In this document: piece by piece, positions 43,930-56,964 of the stretch
Position numbering within the stretch: position 1 is the first letter of the stretch
Layout of the letters: every line of letters begins with the position of its first letter
Assembly (NCBI GenBank): GCA_026874595.1
Contig: CM049306.1
Span: 82,734,142 to 82,798,141, forward strand
Direction of reading: 5' to 3'
DNA from: Sipunculus nudus
Lineage: Eukaryota > Annelida > Sipuncula > Golfingiida > Sipunculidae
Length of the DNA: 64,000 nt
The notes under the pieces: generated by a model
Seen by the model: only the letters and a program-made list of their open reading frames with translations
The model's database searches: none
Told to the model about the DNA's origin: nothing
Program-made: the position numbers and the translations under genes

Positions 43930-45119
43930 GAGAAGGTTTGCCATTTGGTTTATTCCGAGTTTCCAGCAGTCAGATATTAGATGACCTTCGTTCTTGCAGT
44001 AATTATAGATATTCTTTGAAACTGACTGGTCTGTGTTGGACTTAGACACAGTGGACGTGGACGTAAGTATAGCAATGGACTTTGCTGAACTATTTGGACT
44101 ACTAGTACTGGGTGACTGCGCTTTAAACTTCTTTTGACCATATTGATTTACATTCTTGTTTGTGAATGACTGGTTTTATAAAGGACATTTTATGTGTTAA
44201 TGAATAATCATCAGCTAATTGAGCAGCTATGCAAGTGTTTCAGGACTTTTCTCATCGAGAAAAGTTTTAACATCTGCATTAATGCAGCGCTTAAACTCTT
44301 CAAGCAAAATCAACTGGCGCAAATTGTCATAATCTTTCATTACATTTTTGGAACTACATCAGCGATCAAACAACTGCTCTTTTGTCCTAGCAAATTCGAC
44401 GTAGGTCTGTTCTCTGCGCTTTTCCCAATTTCTGAATTTCTGGCGGTAAGCCTTTGGAACTAACTCATAACCTTTTAGGATTAACCGTTTTACCAGGTCA
44501 AAGTCAGCAGCAGCTTCTACTGAAAGCTCTGTATTAATTTTTCTCGCCTTGCTGGTCAATAAACTTTGTAACAACATAGTCCTATTTTCCTTAGGCCATT
44601 TTAAATTTTCAGCTATCTTCTCAAAGTGTAAGAAATATTTATCAACCTCTTTTTCTTTAAAAGGTGGGACAAGTCTAATGTGTTTTGTAACATCAAATCT
44701 GTGAGTTGGGGCAGCACTTAGACTACGTTCTACTTTAAGTCTTTCTAACTCCAGTCGTTTTAACTCAATTTCTTTTTCTTTTTCTAGACTGTCTTTTTCT
44801 ATTTCTTTTCTAGTCTTTCTCGTCTTTCACTTTCTAACCATTCTTTTCTCTCTTTTAATGCTAGCTCATGTTGCATTTCCAACTTTTTTAATTCTTATTG
44901 CATAGCAAGGCTGTCATTTTTTAATGTTTCAACTTCAGTCTCTTCAATTAAACCTTTGCTAACTAGATCTTGCATGATTTTAGCAATGATATCAGGCTTT
45001 CTCAAAGCTTTTTTCACACTTAGCCCTTAGTGTTGTCCCAAACGCAACAACTGTTCTTTTGACAACTGTTCAAGTTGATCAGGATCGTCAACAAATGTCT
45101 CAGGTTTGAAATCTGCCAT
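43930..45119 (-). pseudogene. gag: gag pseudogene: SCAN-like capsid, mutated CCHC
   Basis: The ATG at 45,119 begins the same MADFKPETFVDDPD start as copy 1. A TTA-to-TAA change near 45,030 truncates it after about 30 codons. Further on are a Glu/Lys/Leu/Arg coiled-coil-like region (about 44,700-44,930), AYRQKFRNWEKRREQ and TKEQLFDR (44,359-44,577), and the LLEEFKRCINADVKTFL-like block (about 44,245-44,320). The zinc knuckle reads YNYCKNEGHLISDC: the first Cys is Tyr, so zinc binding is lost. Several frameshifts separate the parts. Confidence 0.8.
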
Positions 45120-45262
45120 GTTAAGATGTCAAAACAATAACAAATAACCACTGAGATGAATCCTGTAAACAATGTACTGTAAACAATATGTAATCTTTTA
45201 AACAATGTATGATAAAACAACGTGTCCAGGTCAAGGCCTAACAAATTTTAAAACTATTAATC

Positions 45263-45280
45263 ATTCCGGACGAGCCCCCA
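45263..45280 (-). other. primer binding site, tRNA-Pro type
   Basis: The minus strand reads TGGGGGCTCGTCCGGAAT, six bases inside the 5' LTR end. It differs from the tRNA-Pro primer complement by one base (A for G at position 17). Confidence 0.88.
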
Positions 45281-45286
45281 ATTTTG

Positions 45287-45987
45287 TGTTACGGCAACCA
45301 ATATAAACAGATCACGTATGCGTGATGAATACAAATTTTGTAATGGAGATTAAAAAAATCAGATTCTGTTACACTAGGCAGCATGAAATGTCTAGGGGAA
45401 TGAATAAAGAAGTCAGTGGTTTTTTGTTAACAAATAACTATAATTAATCCTCAACAACAATACAATACCATACACTAAATAAATACAATTATACAGTAAA
45501 ACAGCGGTATAGGAACAAGTCAATACAATTAAACAGAAATAATGTGCACAGTACCTGGATACCAACACCGTCACCACGATAAGTTCTTTAAATGTATACT
45601 CTCGGAGAATGACATTTGTCGGATAAGGTCCTAGAAACTGACACACGCTTCTGCGTCCGCTGGAATCTGCTCTGCTCTCTCTCTCTCTCTCTGCCTGGTT
45701 CTAAAACACAGCCCTCTTATAGACCTTCACCCCCCAAGCCGAGAATGTTCCACTTCCCGAACAGTCCATAAGATCTTGCACAATACAGTAAACACGCATT
45801 TCAGGAATTCCCTAGGAAAACAGCGCTGTGTATCTCCACATCACGTGACCTCGACCTGGCGTGAAAACCCAAGGCTAAACATGACAACGAGAGTTCAACC
45901 AGTACGGATTAAACATAGAATGTAATACGCGGCCAGACACAAGTGGCACAACAGGAGTTACGCCCGATCAATAAAAAGAGCACCTGT

Positions 45988-45991
<4 letters not shown>
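45287..45991 (-). repeat. 5' LTR, complete (705 bp)
   Basis: On the minus strand it starts TGTTACAGGTGCTC at 45,991 and ends GCCGTAACA at 45,287, giving TG...CA ends. It contains a (CT)n patch (about 45,672-45,692) and the palindrome ATCACGTATGCGTGAT (45,311-45,326). This is the reference LTR for interpreting the pieces around copy 1. Confidence 0.9.
45716..45721 (-). promoter_or_regulatory. LTR TATA box
   Basis: The minus strand reads GTCTATAAGAGGGCTGTG about 270 bp into the LTR. The equivalent position in copy 1's reversed LTR has TATATAAAGGGG. The shared location supports a core promoter. Confidence 0.45.

Positions 45992-46043
<52 letters not shown>
45992..46043. repeat. (AT)n microsatellite
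   Basis: About 26 AT dinucleotides directly abutting the LTR terminus. It probably was one tract with 40,061-40,107 before the insertion. Confidence 0.95.
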
Positions 46044-46045
<2 letters not shown>

Positions 46046-48712
46046 CCCTGAAATAAAAAGATGATATTATGTGGTAACTTAATGTTGTGTTCAGTAATCA
46101 GGCACTGTAATAAAACTGTTTTGAACTTGTTGAATATGGAGTTGTTGGCTTTTCATTACTTAATTATGTATGTTTGATTACGTATTATCTGAACCAATCA
46201 GGTGTATCTTTGATATTTTTGTTTCGTCCTTAGTGGATACTAATCAAGGAAGTAATTATCTAAAGGGACAATTCGTGGAAATTCATCTCATGTCAAATTC
46301 ATAACATCTGAGGCGAGCAATAAGTGTCGCTTCAGTGGCTTTAAACCTTAACTGATCCGTTAGCTCTTAGCTAGGACGAATCAGTGAGTCATTTTGTGAG
46401 GGGTTCTTGTTGGGTTAAAGGGTTCTATTTCATCGTTAGATACACACTATATAAATGATCAGCTGTATGTATGTATGGTTTTAAATTCTTACAGAAAAAT
46501 CGAACATACCTCGTTTAGAAAGTTTAGATGCTTAGATGCTTTCACAGGCGCTTATTATTGGGTCGTTTGACCTGATTTCGTCGTAGTATATTTCTAAGGA
46601 CATTGGAGGTATGAAGAATTTATTATAAATAGGGATTCATGCGCCTGTAATGCTTCACATTGTTTTGTTTTTCAACAAAATAAAAAAAAAACAGGGATAA
46701 AAGGTACTCAGAGACCTCATACAAGACTCGGAAACATTCTGGATCGCTACATCCGGAACTTTACCTGGAAAACATTTTGTGAGTTTCGTAGACACTGGAA
46801 CCATATGAATCCAAGTCGATAGAAGTGCATGTCACGATTCACCAACTCAGTAGTTGCATCAAAGGTTAGTTCTTCCCTCTGTCCTCTGGTCAGCAAAGGC
46901 GGCTCCAGTTAGGTGATTTCTGTGCAATGTGCAGGTAACAGAAAATTTCAACTGGTTCGGAAATTTACATTTAAATGTTTAATTCCCTAGTACTAGTGAA
47001 CGAAGACGGTCTGGATTGTCTTATCGCACAACGGCAAAGAATCATTAAAATAAACGCATAATATTGTGATTCAAATTACTTCCAAAATGTAAGGTATTGT
47101 TCCTAGGTGTTATCCAAATCCTCCAGCTGGCGGAGGTATAATATGTGAATCAACTGCTGTCGCAGATATGAGAATTCCATAATTTGATCGACTTAATAAA
47201 ACTTGTGTTTTACTTTTGTTGCAATTACTGAGACAAGTAAAAGCTCTTTTAATTAAAATCCATAACGTACATTAAAATTATTTACCACGACGACCGCTGA
47301 ACATTTGACAGTCGTTGACAGTCCCAGGTTAGATCACCAATTTGGATGTTGCACTACAAGTTATTAAAAATTTGAATGAAGAATTACAGTGTTAATGAAG
47401 TTGTAGTGTAAAAAAGGTAATAAACTATCTAAATTAAGACAATCAAGAAACGCGAAATACGTGTTCTTGCTCCTATTAGAGTCAATAAAAATGTCAAAAA
47501 TTGGAACTGAATATGCAGCTTCTGATTCTAATATCTCATCGATTATTAATAATGCTCATCGGTACCGGGGATTCTTTTGAAATAAAATGACTTGGAATAT
47601 TCAAGTCACTATAGTTACCTTTATGACTCTACAATTTTAATAATAGTATTAAAGCCAGATCCTAGCCTGAAGTAAAAAAATATATGCGACATACCACTGG
47701 TGTAAATTAAAAAATAAAATCCTGACGACCTGTATAAAAAAAGTCTTATTTATTTTCTTGGTGTAAACAGGAATGATCAGAGGGTCAAAAACCTGTGATT
47801 CATTTAGAGTGCAGATAAGTTGTGCACTTGTAGAATTCGACTCCCCGCCACGTCAGTGCTTGTAATTTCCTGTAATAACGTCGAATGAAGATAATTGCAC
47901 AAACAGGAAAAGCCGTCATCGTAGAGGAGGGAAGCTTCTTTAAACATGAAAGTGATTGGACTCACGTAATATAGGCTGACACAAGACGTATATAGTACCA
48001 AGAACAACGTTCTGAGATGCAGAGTTACTGAGATGCTTTAGACTCATTTTCTTCATCTTTCCTGACATTTATTTGAAGATTTAACATTCTCCCCATCCGC
48101 CAGGCTGGCGAACCCGGCCTCGTACGCAGGAATACCCGCAATTTCTTTCACTTAGGATCGCCCTGAATGTAATTATTGCGGGTTTAAGTTTCGTTTGAGT
48201 TTCCCGATCAGCATCTGTGTATTCCGTCTGTTGATGGTAAAGTAATGAAGGATTAGTCTACAGGATCGCACTAATTCAATCTGAACGTAATTGCTCCAGT
48301 ACACGATATGGATGCCGGCCGTTCAGACTTCAACAGTGATGCCACTTTTATAATATATAACGCTTACTGATACTGCTGCTTGGAAAAATACCCTTTTATA
48401 CATTATGTTCTAAATCTGTGCCACCACCAACACCGTGATCGAAGGTTAACCTATCCCTACTTTTGTATCCTTAATTTGTTATCATGATTGTTAGGCAAAG
48501 CTCAGATTAATATATGAAATCTATTTGTACACACTGGAAAATGCATAATAATTGTGTCAAGCCATACATTCTTGTATAACAGAAGTTGTATAATAACGGT
48601 CAGACGGTCGTTGTGTCCAGTGTTTTTTTTTTTCGTGTGTGTCATGGATTTAAGAAACCATGATCAAGTAAAGGAATATTTTTATTACTATCTGTTTTAT
48701 TAAGATCAAACT
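46044..48712. other. non-coding stretch, nothing recognised
   Basis: AT-rich DNA. A splice-donor-like AAAG|GTTAGT follows a mixed-composition patch near 46,700-46,863, but no coding frame supports an exon. No repeat from elsewhere in the window was seen. Confidence 0.45.
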
Positions 48713-49095
48713 GGCTGGTCTGGCTCAGGGATAGAGCACAGGACTCAAACCAGGAGAACGTGAGTTCGAATCTCAGCCAGGGAGGCCCGACCAAGGTTGA
48801 GCGCTATGTAAGGCTGAGTGGGAAGACCGTGCCCAACGGCCGTGTTTCACTCACAAACGAGTTGGCCTTTTGGGTATTCCTTGGCGGTATGAGCCAGTAA
48901 TGCATGACGAAAATTACACAGCCAGGGTCCGCAGGTGCAGTAATCACTGGTTAACATCAGACGAATATGAGAGGAAGTGTGTTATACTGTCTTGTCACGG
49001 AGTCCGAAACCAGAATGGAATTCTATTTACATATTGAATTATCAATAAAATATGGAGGATTTTACATCCAACAACAACAAAATTAAAATAAAAAT
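48713..49095 (+). mobile_element. tRNA-derived SINE, copy 4
   Basis: Head GGCTGGTCTGGCTCAGGG with box A (TGGCTCAGGGATAGAGC) and a good box B (GAGTTCGAATCTC), placed as in a tRNA, then CCAGGGAGGC. The family body follows (GAGCGCTATGTAAGGC, CACTCACAAACGAGT, GGTATGAGCCAGTAATG), then GTCCGAAACCAGAATGGAAT and an A-rich tail ending ACAACAACAAAATTAAAATA. This head is the closest to a real tRNA among the five copies. Confidence 0.88.
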
Positions 49096-51403
49096 TCCTG
49101 GTCTTACTTTATAAACATTTATCCCCATTATTTCTGGATCTGCCATCGGGATAGGAAACAAACCATTAATATCGAAGTGCAGGCAGGATGATTGTTGTTA
49201 TATTTGGGAAAGGACAAAGGAAGTCTGGTTTCGAATTTTGTGCCAGGGATTTGCTCACTTGCTCTCGGTTCTCATGTTTATTCCCGGAGGTAGACTAAAA
49301 CGAGGATAAAAACACACACAATTCTCTGCCCTTGGAGTACTCACGTACTTCAATGTACGAAGGTCGATTATCTTCCACTGTATTGTTTCTGTAATCTTTA
49401 ATCCCATTAACAGCAGAGGTAAAGTTTCAACAATTTGATCTGATTGTCTGGTCTTAGGGTCTAAACCAAATTTGTGCCATTAAAAATGAATGCAAAACAC
49501 TTTTATTTACCGTTCCGATTTGCTATATTTGTCACGACTCAATACTAAAACGGTTGGTAATAAATACCCCCTCTGGGTTTAATTGGAGCTGTCGACAAGC
49601 ATAAAGGTTAGGTCCTGCTGATTATCTGGAAGTAGCCCAGTCAGAATCGTAGTGTAAAAGCAGCAGATGTTTTTTTTTATTGGGAACAAACGTATCGGCG
49701 AGATCAACATTTCAACTTTTATTAATTAAAATCTACGGTACGCTGAACAGTGGGAATGAGTAATAAACTTGATGCTTGGCACGTTCTTGTTTTCCGTCTA
49801 GAAAATATTCTAAATTTACACGTAGCTAAACCAAGCCAATATTGTATTTTCTGCAGTGACAAAAACATTTGTACATTTGCAAAAACAGCAGCCTAAGCTG
49901 TGTGGTAAATGTAAAAAATGGACATTGACTCAACCGTCACCTTTCTATTCACAATACGCAGAATTAGATTCTAAAGAGTACGACCGTGGTGTTTAGATTT
50001 TGTAGGCGTCACAATCTGAACCCCACAATGCACCGCAGCTTCTATATACACAGATGGCGTAGGTATAAATGTATAGTGAAGTGAATAATGTAGTCCGTCC
50101 AAATATGTTGAAAAGGAATATAACATAACCATGGGTGTTTTTGTTTAAGACTTCAATAAAAAAAGAAATATTTTGTAAGCATACATATGTGAAATGTAAC
50201 CTTAACGTGATTCCGATATGTAAGACATTTTAATTATAAAGTTTGACAGTTCAGAATTCCAGGCCGTCCCACAGTGCCTATCAGGGAGAGGTTTGTTTTG
50301 AGAAGAAACGATCTCTGGCGGAAGGGGTGCTTTGTACCTAAAGACCTGTAATCTTCCAAGGACAAAGACTTATCCTTAAAAACAAGCCTATCCACATGTC
50401 TGATGGTACCTGCATTTTTTATTAGAAGAAAGGTCGGAAGGTTAAGACAACAATCTTATGTAGCATTGATAAGGTTTCAGTGGAAAGAAACTGCGAACAG
50501 AAGGTCTCAAGGAACAAATTCGAGCTCATCTAGATAAATACAGATAAAAATCTCAGAAAATGGGATTAAACTGGCACAGTTGATTTCATATGGCTTTGTG
50601 ATTACATTGGCCGGCCTGAGATTGTCGGCAGTTAATATCTTTGGTTTAGCAGACGTGTATAATACCAGACAGCAGTCATAGAGCTCATACTACCGCCGAA
50701 TCAAAGGTATAAGATTATTGCATATTTTACTTTCAGTAGGCGACGAATGTTTCCTTAATAAATCCTGCCTATAACATAAGCCATAAGACGGCAACACCAG
50801 AGCAGTGATTGGGTGTAGATCGTACAAAGACGGACAGACGGATATACATGACTGAAAAGAACAGTCCTGCATATTCCGCTTCTTGAAAATAGACATAATT
50901 AAGGTAGCTTGCAACTTAATACACAAATACACAAACAAAAGAACAGGCACATTTAAATAAAATTTAAAATTTTACCACCGCTCTAATCTACTGGCTGGGT
51001 CACTTTTAGGACAGAAACGTTCCAATGTCCGTACAACAACTCATCATAATATTCTAAGGTAAATTAATCCAGTCTGGATTTTGTATTACTCTTATAATTT
51101 TATGTTAGTTATATATTCAAATGTCTCCAATACACAATATTTAAGGATCATACGTTCTCCTGAATTCGGAATGCGTAAAATACCTATTGGCTCATTAATA
51201 ACCAATTGGAAAACAGTTTTGTGCAAGAAAGAGAAATAGTTTCAAAATGATGGATTTTAAACAAAACATATTATAAACCAGTGAGCAATAAATTGTACCC
51301 TTTATTCTGCCACACTTACGTTTTAAAACTGGCATCGAGCTCTATATTTCTTCGTGTTGTATATGGTAATTTTTAGTTACTGTGTACACTTAATATTAAT
51401 TGT

Positions 51404-51425
51404 CCCCCCCCCCCCCCCCCCCCCC
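51404..51425. repeat. poly-C tract (22 C)
   Basis: Twenty-two consecutive C. Confidence 0.9.
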
Positions 51426-52864
51426 ATTTAAAATGGCTTTATTATACAGTGTTATAATTCTTTCCATTGAAAATATTTAGCCCATAACAAGAACAGAACT
51501 AATTCAAGCAGACCCACTGCATACGGAATCATTTCATACAGACTTAGAAATCTATTATATTGGCAGACCTTCACGTTCGGTGTTCTAACAATTTGTATGA
51601 TTCATTTTCATTGGTACATGTGAAATATGTTAAATCTATTATGAGATACCACATAATTTATCTGTTGTCAGATATTTAAGAATATATAAATGTCATTGTT
51701 ATATGCATTGACAAATTATTTATAATCTGTAACAAATTGACTGAGCTTCCGGATTTATTTGACAGGAAAAGCATGCCCGGGTTAACTTTATCGAAATAAC
51801 AATAATGTGACACGTCAGCGTTACTTGACGGGCTTGAGAGCGGAAAATTCGGTTTTTGTTTAGTTTGCGTTCATTAAGTATCTGTCAATCCTCTGCTCTC
51901 GTGATTAGCATATTTTAGAGTGCATCGACCTTTACAGGTGCTTCAAGATCAATTTTAATAAAACACTGAGTACCATCAACCCGCGCTAGACATCCAGAGA
52001 TAAGAGTCATTCTAGTTCCATTTTTTATTTCATAGATTAACCGGAAGAGTACTTTCAAACAGAACCCACTCAATCCAAAAGAACATCAATATGAACACTT
52101 TTTTAAATTATCTTTGGAGAGTTATGAAAGAGCTGCGTGCCCGATTAAACATCCCATTTATTGTAAAATACATGTTCAGTCAGAGCCTACCTGGCTACCT
52201 CCACCATTATCATTATCAAACTTTTATGTAACAGACCTAAAGATACCAATGAATGGTTTCGGCCCTCAGACGGGACAAAGAAAAGTCCTCACAATCGTAG
52301 AGAATTTCACAATATTATAAATTACTTTGAATTAAAAATATATTATAGTAATCAAGATTCCTCTATAACATGGTCTGATCCCTGTGTGTTAAATGAACCT
52401 AAAACATTTTATACAAATCTATTCATAAATTTTATGTGAAGTATAACAAACAATCTAACCCAGGGAAAATTATACGATACATCGTCACCTGGGGACGGTA
52501 GTAATAAGCTGTGCGTACTGAATAATGGAAATGTTCTGTAGTTTATTCGAATAACAAATTTATTTCAAGAATTATAATCAACTGAACTTAAAATTGAGGG
52601 ACCTGAATCAAAGAAAGAGGCTTTTATTATTTCTACTTTTCAATAAATGTTGTGTGCTTCAAGATAAGCAGAGAGGTAGTTAAACAATAATATGATTCGA
52701 TGCAGCTACAAAAGACAGTACTCATATTATTATCTGGAAGATACAGCATTCTCGTAATAAAAATTAAAAAATTGCCATCATTCTAAGTTTCGTTATAAGC
52801 AGTACTAGTCTATGGCCACTTCTTGCGTTCACCCAATTTGACCCGACTGTTACACCTACTTTCT

Positions 52865-52879
52865 TGTAGATGGCGCTGC
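52865..52879 (+). promoter_or_regulatory. CTCF-like motif
   Basis: TGTAGATGGCGCTGC contains the AGATGGCGCT core bound by fly and vertebrate CTCF. This is a sequence match only. Confidence 0.25.
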
Positions 52880-55726
52880 AATAGACCCTTCGCGATGATG
52901 TATTGGAAAATATTGATATTTACCCCACCCATTGGGCATCAGCCCTTATATTTCAATACCAAAAATAGAAATTTCCGAGGCTTGGCTACAGAGGAGTTTC
53001 GTAACAAAAGTTGAGTATGACCACCGTCAATTATAATACAGATGATCCAGGGGGAAGTTTCTTTTTTTGTGAAATAAATGTCTCAGAATAAAGTAGTTTT
53101 AAGAGACAATGAATAAGTTGAACGGTATATTCTTTTGAATCTTCATTTCTCACTTTATTCCTAGGATCAATTTTCCAATAAAAATTCCACATCGAATTTT
53201 ATTAACCATTGAAACTTAAGTGAAAGAAAGACAGTAAGTAAAGTTTCCAAGAAGACTAGATTATACGGACTTTACGAAAAGAAAACATCAGCTTTTTGCA
53301 TATGAATGTAAAAAAAATACATTAATCACTAATAATAATAATTAAAACCACAAGATTTTTCAGAAACAGTTATGGGGCTTGGAATGAGCATCTTCAAGTC
53401 CATATAGTGAACCTCCTATCTATAAATAATGGTGGCGTGCTGAGCTTGCGTGGGCAGAGATAAAGTTACATCAGACAAGCAAAAAGGAATCAAATAACAG
53501 TACTTTACAGTCACTTTGTATTCAGCTACACGTAATATTGATCAGTCACGAGAAGCAAGTCATCCTATGTTAAACCACCAACGTTTTAATGGGTTGATTG
53601 ACGTATTTGACTGAGAAGTCTGTCCGTTAATCTCTCTTTTTGTCAGTTTATTCCTCTGCCTTTAAATGCTGGGTGGATTTTGATAACACTTCATTGAGAT
53701 GCGGACCTTGAGAAAAGATATACTGAGGTCATCTGGATACAACCTTGGCGTAAACGGATGTATGTGCTCACCGAGTGCGGTTTCTGTTTAGTGTTTCTTT
53801 TGGAGTTTGATTTCCTCCATTGTTTCATGCATTTTAGATATTCAGCAATTTACCTTATTGTGAATACCACAGCTTTGTCCGAGGTTTCTTTTAAAACATT
53901 TTCGGGACATTCTTACTCAGTGATCCCGTTACATTTACTCTGATTCAATCCACTTCTTGCAAAATACGCTTTTCCATGTATGGGGTTCAGGGGGTCCAAT
54001 CTTTATTTGCGAAATACCAAAAATTGGGCTTTCCCGAAATAGAAGAGTAAGTAGCCTTATGACAGCAATATGTTGGCTGCATAGCTTAGCAAAGAGATAT
54101 TCCAAATCTGGTTGAGACACATATAAAGCAGTCCTTCTTGGAGAAAAACAAGTAATCAGTTGTATTTTGGTGTTTTCTCAGCCAACCTTTCCAGGCTGAC
54201 ATGACTTCGTAAAGAAACAGATAAAAAATAATTCACGGGGACGCCATATTATTAATCAGTTTTGTTATTAAAAGTCAGAAATAGTAAATAAGAACAAACT
54301 TGACTAAAACCTCGCAATACCCTGCTATGTTAAGTCGCAATATTTTTGCCCCTGTGCCAGCGAGATGGCGGTAGTATACGACAAAAGTGGCCTTTGCAAG
54401 GCTAAGGTGAATGAGTTAAAACGGAAGTATTGTCAACACTGAGCAGGGTGTGTAGTGTCATAACATTCCAGCCTTTTGTTTTAAACTTGTATTACGTAAC
54501 AATGAAATCGACACAGGTAGGTCAAGGACACAGCGCAGGACAAGCACCTGGACTTAGTTGATTGGATCAACCTTGATCTATGCGTGCTCTGTTGGGACCT
54601 GCCAATATTTCCCGGAAATTAACAATCATTATAATGATTTGTCAATATCTGAGAGAACTCGACACGGTCTAGAACCCTGGATAGCACTTGACATCTCAAC
54701 TCTACTTTACCTGTCTATTTAATATAGTACAACTATTTTATTCACAATTTAACGTGAAATCGTAAACTTTATCTCCAATTTATTGATTTCATTGTCTCAA
54801 ATCATATTTTTGTGTAATCAAAAGTTACTAGATATCTGCGTTTTTGCTAAAGAAAGAATTTAAACCCAAAAATGATTAAGCTCTCATACTTGTGCTATTA
54901 ATAATAATAGATGTAGTCACTGAGTGATGACCGCAGATAACGGGAGAGGGACATTGTAAAAAGCGCATTTCAGTTACGAAGGACCAGCAGCTCAGCAAAT
55001 CCATTACCAGGGCACTCAGGCATATTATATTTAATTCTTCGGATTCCTTGACAAGATTTATTCTTTAAACTGTCAGGGTTTTTCTGTTCACCCGTTTTCT
55101 GTTGGTCTATGGATGGATCCCGAAAAACCACTTCTCCAAAGTGTAAAGTTCATTTACGACACTTACTTTAATTCATTTTCCATCAAGTATTGTTATCATA
55201 CCATGCTTGAATCTAGATTGTATATCACTGCTGTCACCAAAATGTCTTCATTGTAGGGTAATGGTAGTCGGTGGACAGTGATAACTCCCACTGAAGGCCT
55301 GAGCAGACATTGAACACCCTTAAATGACGGTCTGTAACCTTAATGGACGTTTTTCTCATATAAATATATGCAACTCTGTTATTTGTATTTTGTCTGTGAC
55401 ATTTTCCTGTAGGTCAACTTATAGTCATCGGGTACACAGCCTATCATATGGAGACGGATTTATAACTAAATTAATCAGTTATATGTCATTATGAACTCCG
55501 GCTATTGAATTCATTCTTTTTCTGACATTAGATCAGCGAAAATATCGTTACTGTTATATATAGTACCTATCTATTTTAAACTTTATCAATAAATCACCAT
55601 ACATTTGCCAATATGTTTCCACTGGAAACAAGCATACATATTTCTGTTCATGGTTTATATTATTTACTTAAAGGTCCAGCTGATATACTTTATCTAGAAT
55701 TAATAGAACTAGCGGTATAGACACAT

Positions 55727-55985
55727 TTTCGACATGCAACCTGTGACTTCCAGGTTGTAGTGTATACGCAAAATGGCAGCCCCATGAGCAGTTTCAAGAA
55801 TGTGGGAGAAATAAACCTGTCCGTGTTTGATAATGGCGCGTTGATGCAATTAGGATATACTTCGAGGAGGCAAGAATCTGCGGAGAGAGTTTTGTGACAA
55901 AGGAACGTGTATCTGCAAAGTCTGGAGCGGAAAAACGCTTTTTCGGACCATGCCCCACTCCTCAAATTATAGAAGGATGTTTATA
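55727..55985. repeat. dispersed repeat, copy 1
   Basis: CGACATGCAACCTGTGAC at the start, then GGAGGCAAGAATCTGCGGAGAG and TTTTGTGACAAA, then AGAGCGGAAAA-like sequence, appear in the same order at 59,690-59,930. Divergence is high. The class of element is unknown; no terminal repeats were seen. Confidence 0.55.
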
Positions 55986-56964
55986 AATACATACTTCTAA
56001 AATTAATTTTATAGACGATTGTTCTTATCGATGTTGATATGATTGTCATTTTTCAAGACGAAAAGAAATTTTAGAGCAGATTAACAGTATGAAGAGTTCT
56101 GCTATCACGCCTGTCAATAGTACGTGGTTAATGTTGTTTAAAGTACTCTGTCATTTCAAGTGGCCGACATCGCCACTCGACTCCTAAATAACAGGAATAA
56201 CAACCCAGCACAGCTAATAAGTCTCACGAGGATTTACGCGATATATTTTGTACACCTTCTTTTTCAGTCAAATATCTGGTGGAGCATGTAAAATACAACA
56301 ATGCAGCATTGAAATCAACCTGAGAGGACTTTTCTTTTTTCTCTCCTCTCCCAGCTCGAGCAGAGTTATTTAATGTAAACAAACTGAATACGGGGGGGGG
56401 GGGGTCGGTTAACATAACGAGGGATCACAATACACATTAATGAAAGCAACAGTTTTCAATTAATGGAACTGATGTCAGATATTTTGTATTCGATATTAGT
56501 ATATCTGTGCGATTATTACTCATTTCAGTCACCTTCGAAATTCGAATGCGAATACCACACATATATGTGACACCCGATATTCGCATTAGAATATCACATA
56601 AATCAGCGATTTTCAAGGGTTTTTTTGTTGTTATTCTTGCTTCATATGGAAAATGACACAAATCGGGCATTTTCGCATGGTTATATATCACATGCATTGG
56701 ACGCTCGATGTCCTGATATTTGTAGGAACAAAAATGATTTTCTTATTATCTAATATTTATATTAATAGCGCAAAAAAGTGTAAAAATTCACATTTTATGA
56801 AAACTTTAAGAGCTTGTTTAATTAAACATTTCTCTCTAGCTCTCTCTCTCTCTCTCTCTCTCTTTACAGATTATAGACATTTTACATCACCATGTGAATA
56901 TAACGAAATCAGCGATATTCAGTAATCCCAAAGAATATCAAATAACAAACATCTAATAGCTGCT
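55986..56964. other. non-coding stretch with (CT)n and G tract
   Basis: Holds an 11-base G run at about 56,392-56,403 and a (CT)n tract at 56,840-56,863. Around 56,520-56,660 there are loosely repeated ATATGTGAYA and GAATGCGAATA motifs. No gene was recognised. Confidence 0.45.

Larger units (their letters stand above)
40137..45991 (-). mobile_element. LTR retrotransposon (Gmr1-like), copy 2
   Basis: On the minus strand it runs: intact 5' LTR (45,991-45,287), primer binding site, gag, acidic spacer, protease, integrase, reverse transcriptase, start of RNase H, then a partial 3' LTR (to 40,137). The outer ends are TGTTAC/GTAACA-like. AT repeat lies on both sides (ATAT at 40,133-40,136 and 45,992-45,995), so it inserted into a microsatellite. 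It is the more complete copy and defines the family, but stops and frameshifts occur in all domains and the two LTRs differ at many positions, so it is old. Confidence 0.9.
49096..55726. other. non-coding stretch, nothing recognised
   Basis: About 6.6 kb of AT-rich DNA. It holds a 22-base C run (51,404-51,425) and a CTCF-like TGTAGATGGCGCTGC at 52,865-52,879. Open frames are short and match nothing known to me. Confidence 0.45.

Noticed and set aside
48713-48785. Possible tRNA gene
   Set aside because: Box A and box B are present but the cloverleaf is degenerate and the sequence continues into a SINE body shared with four other loci.
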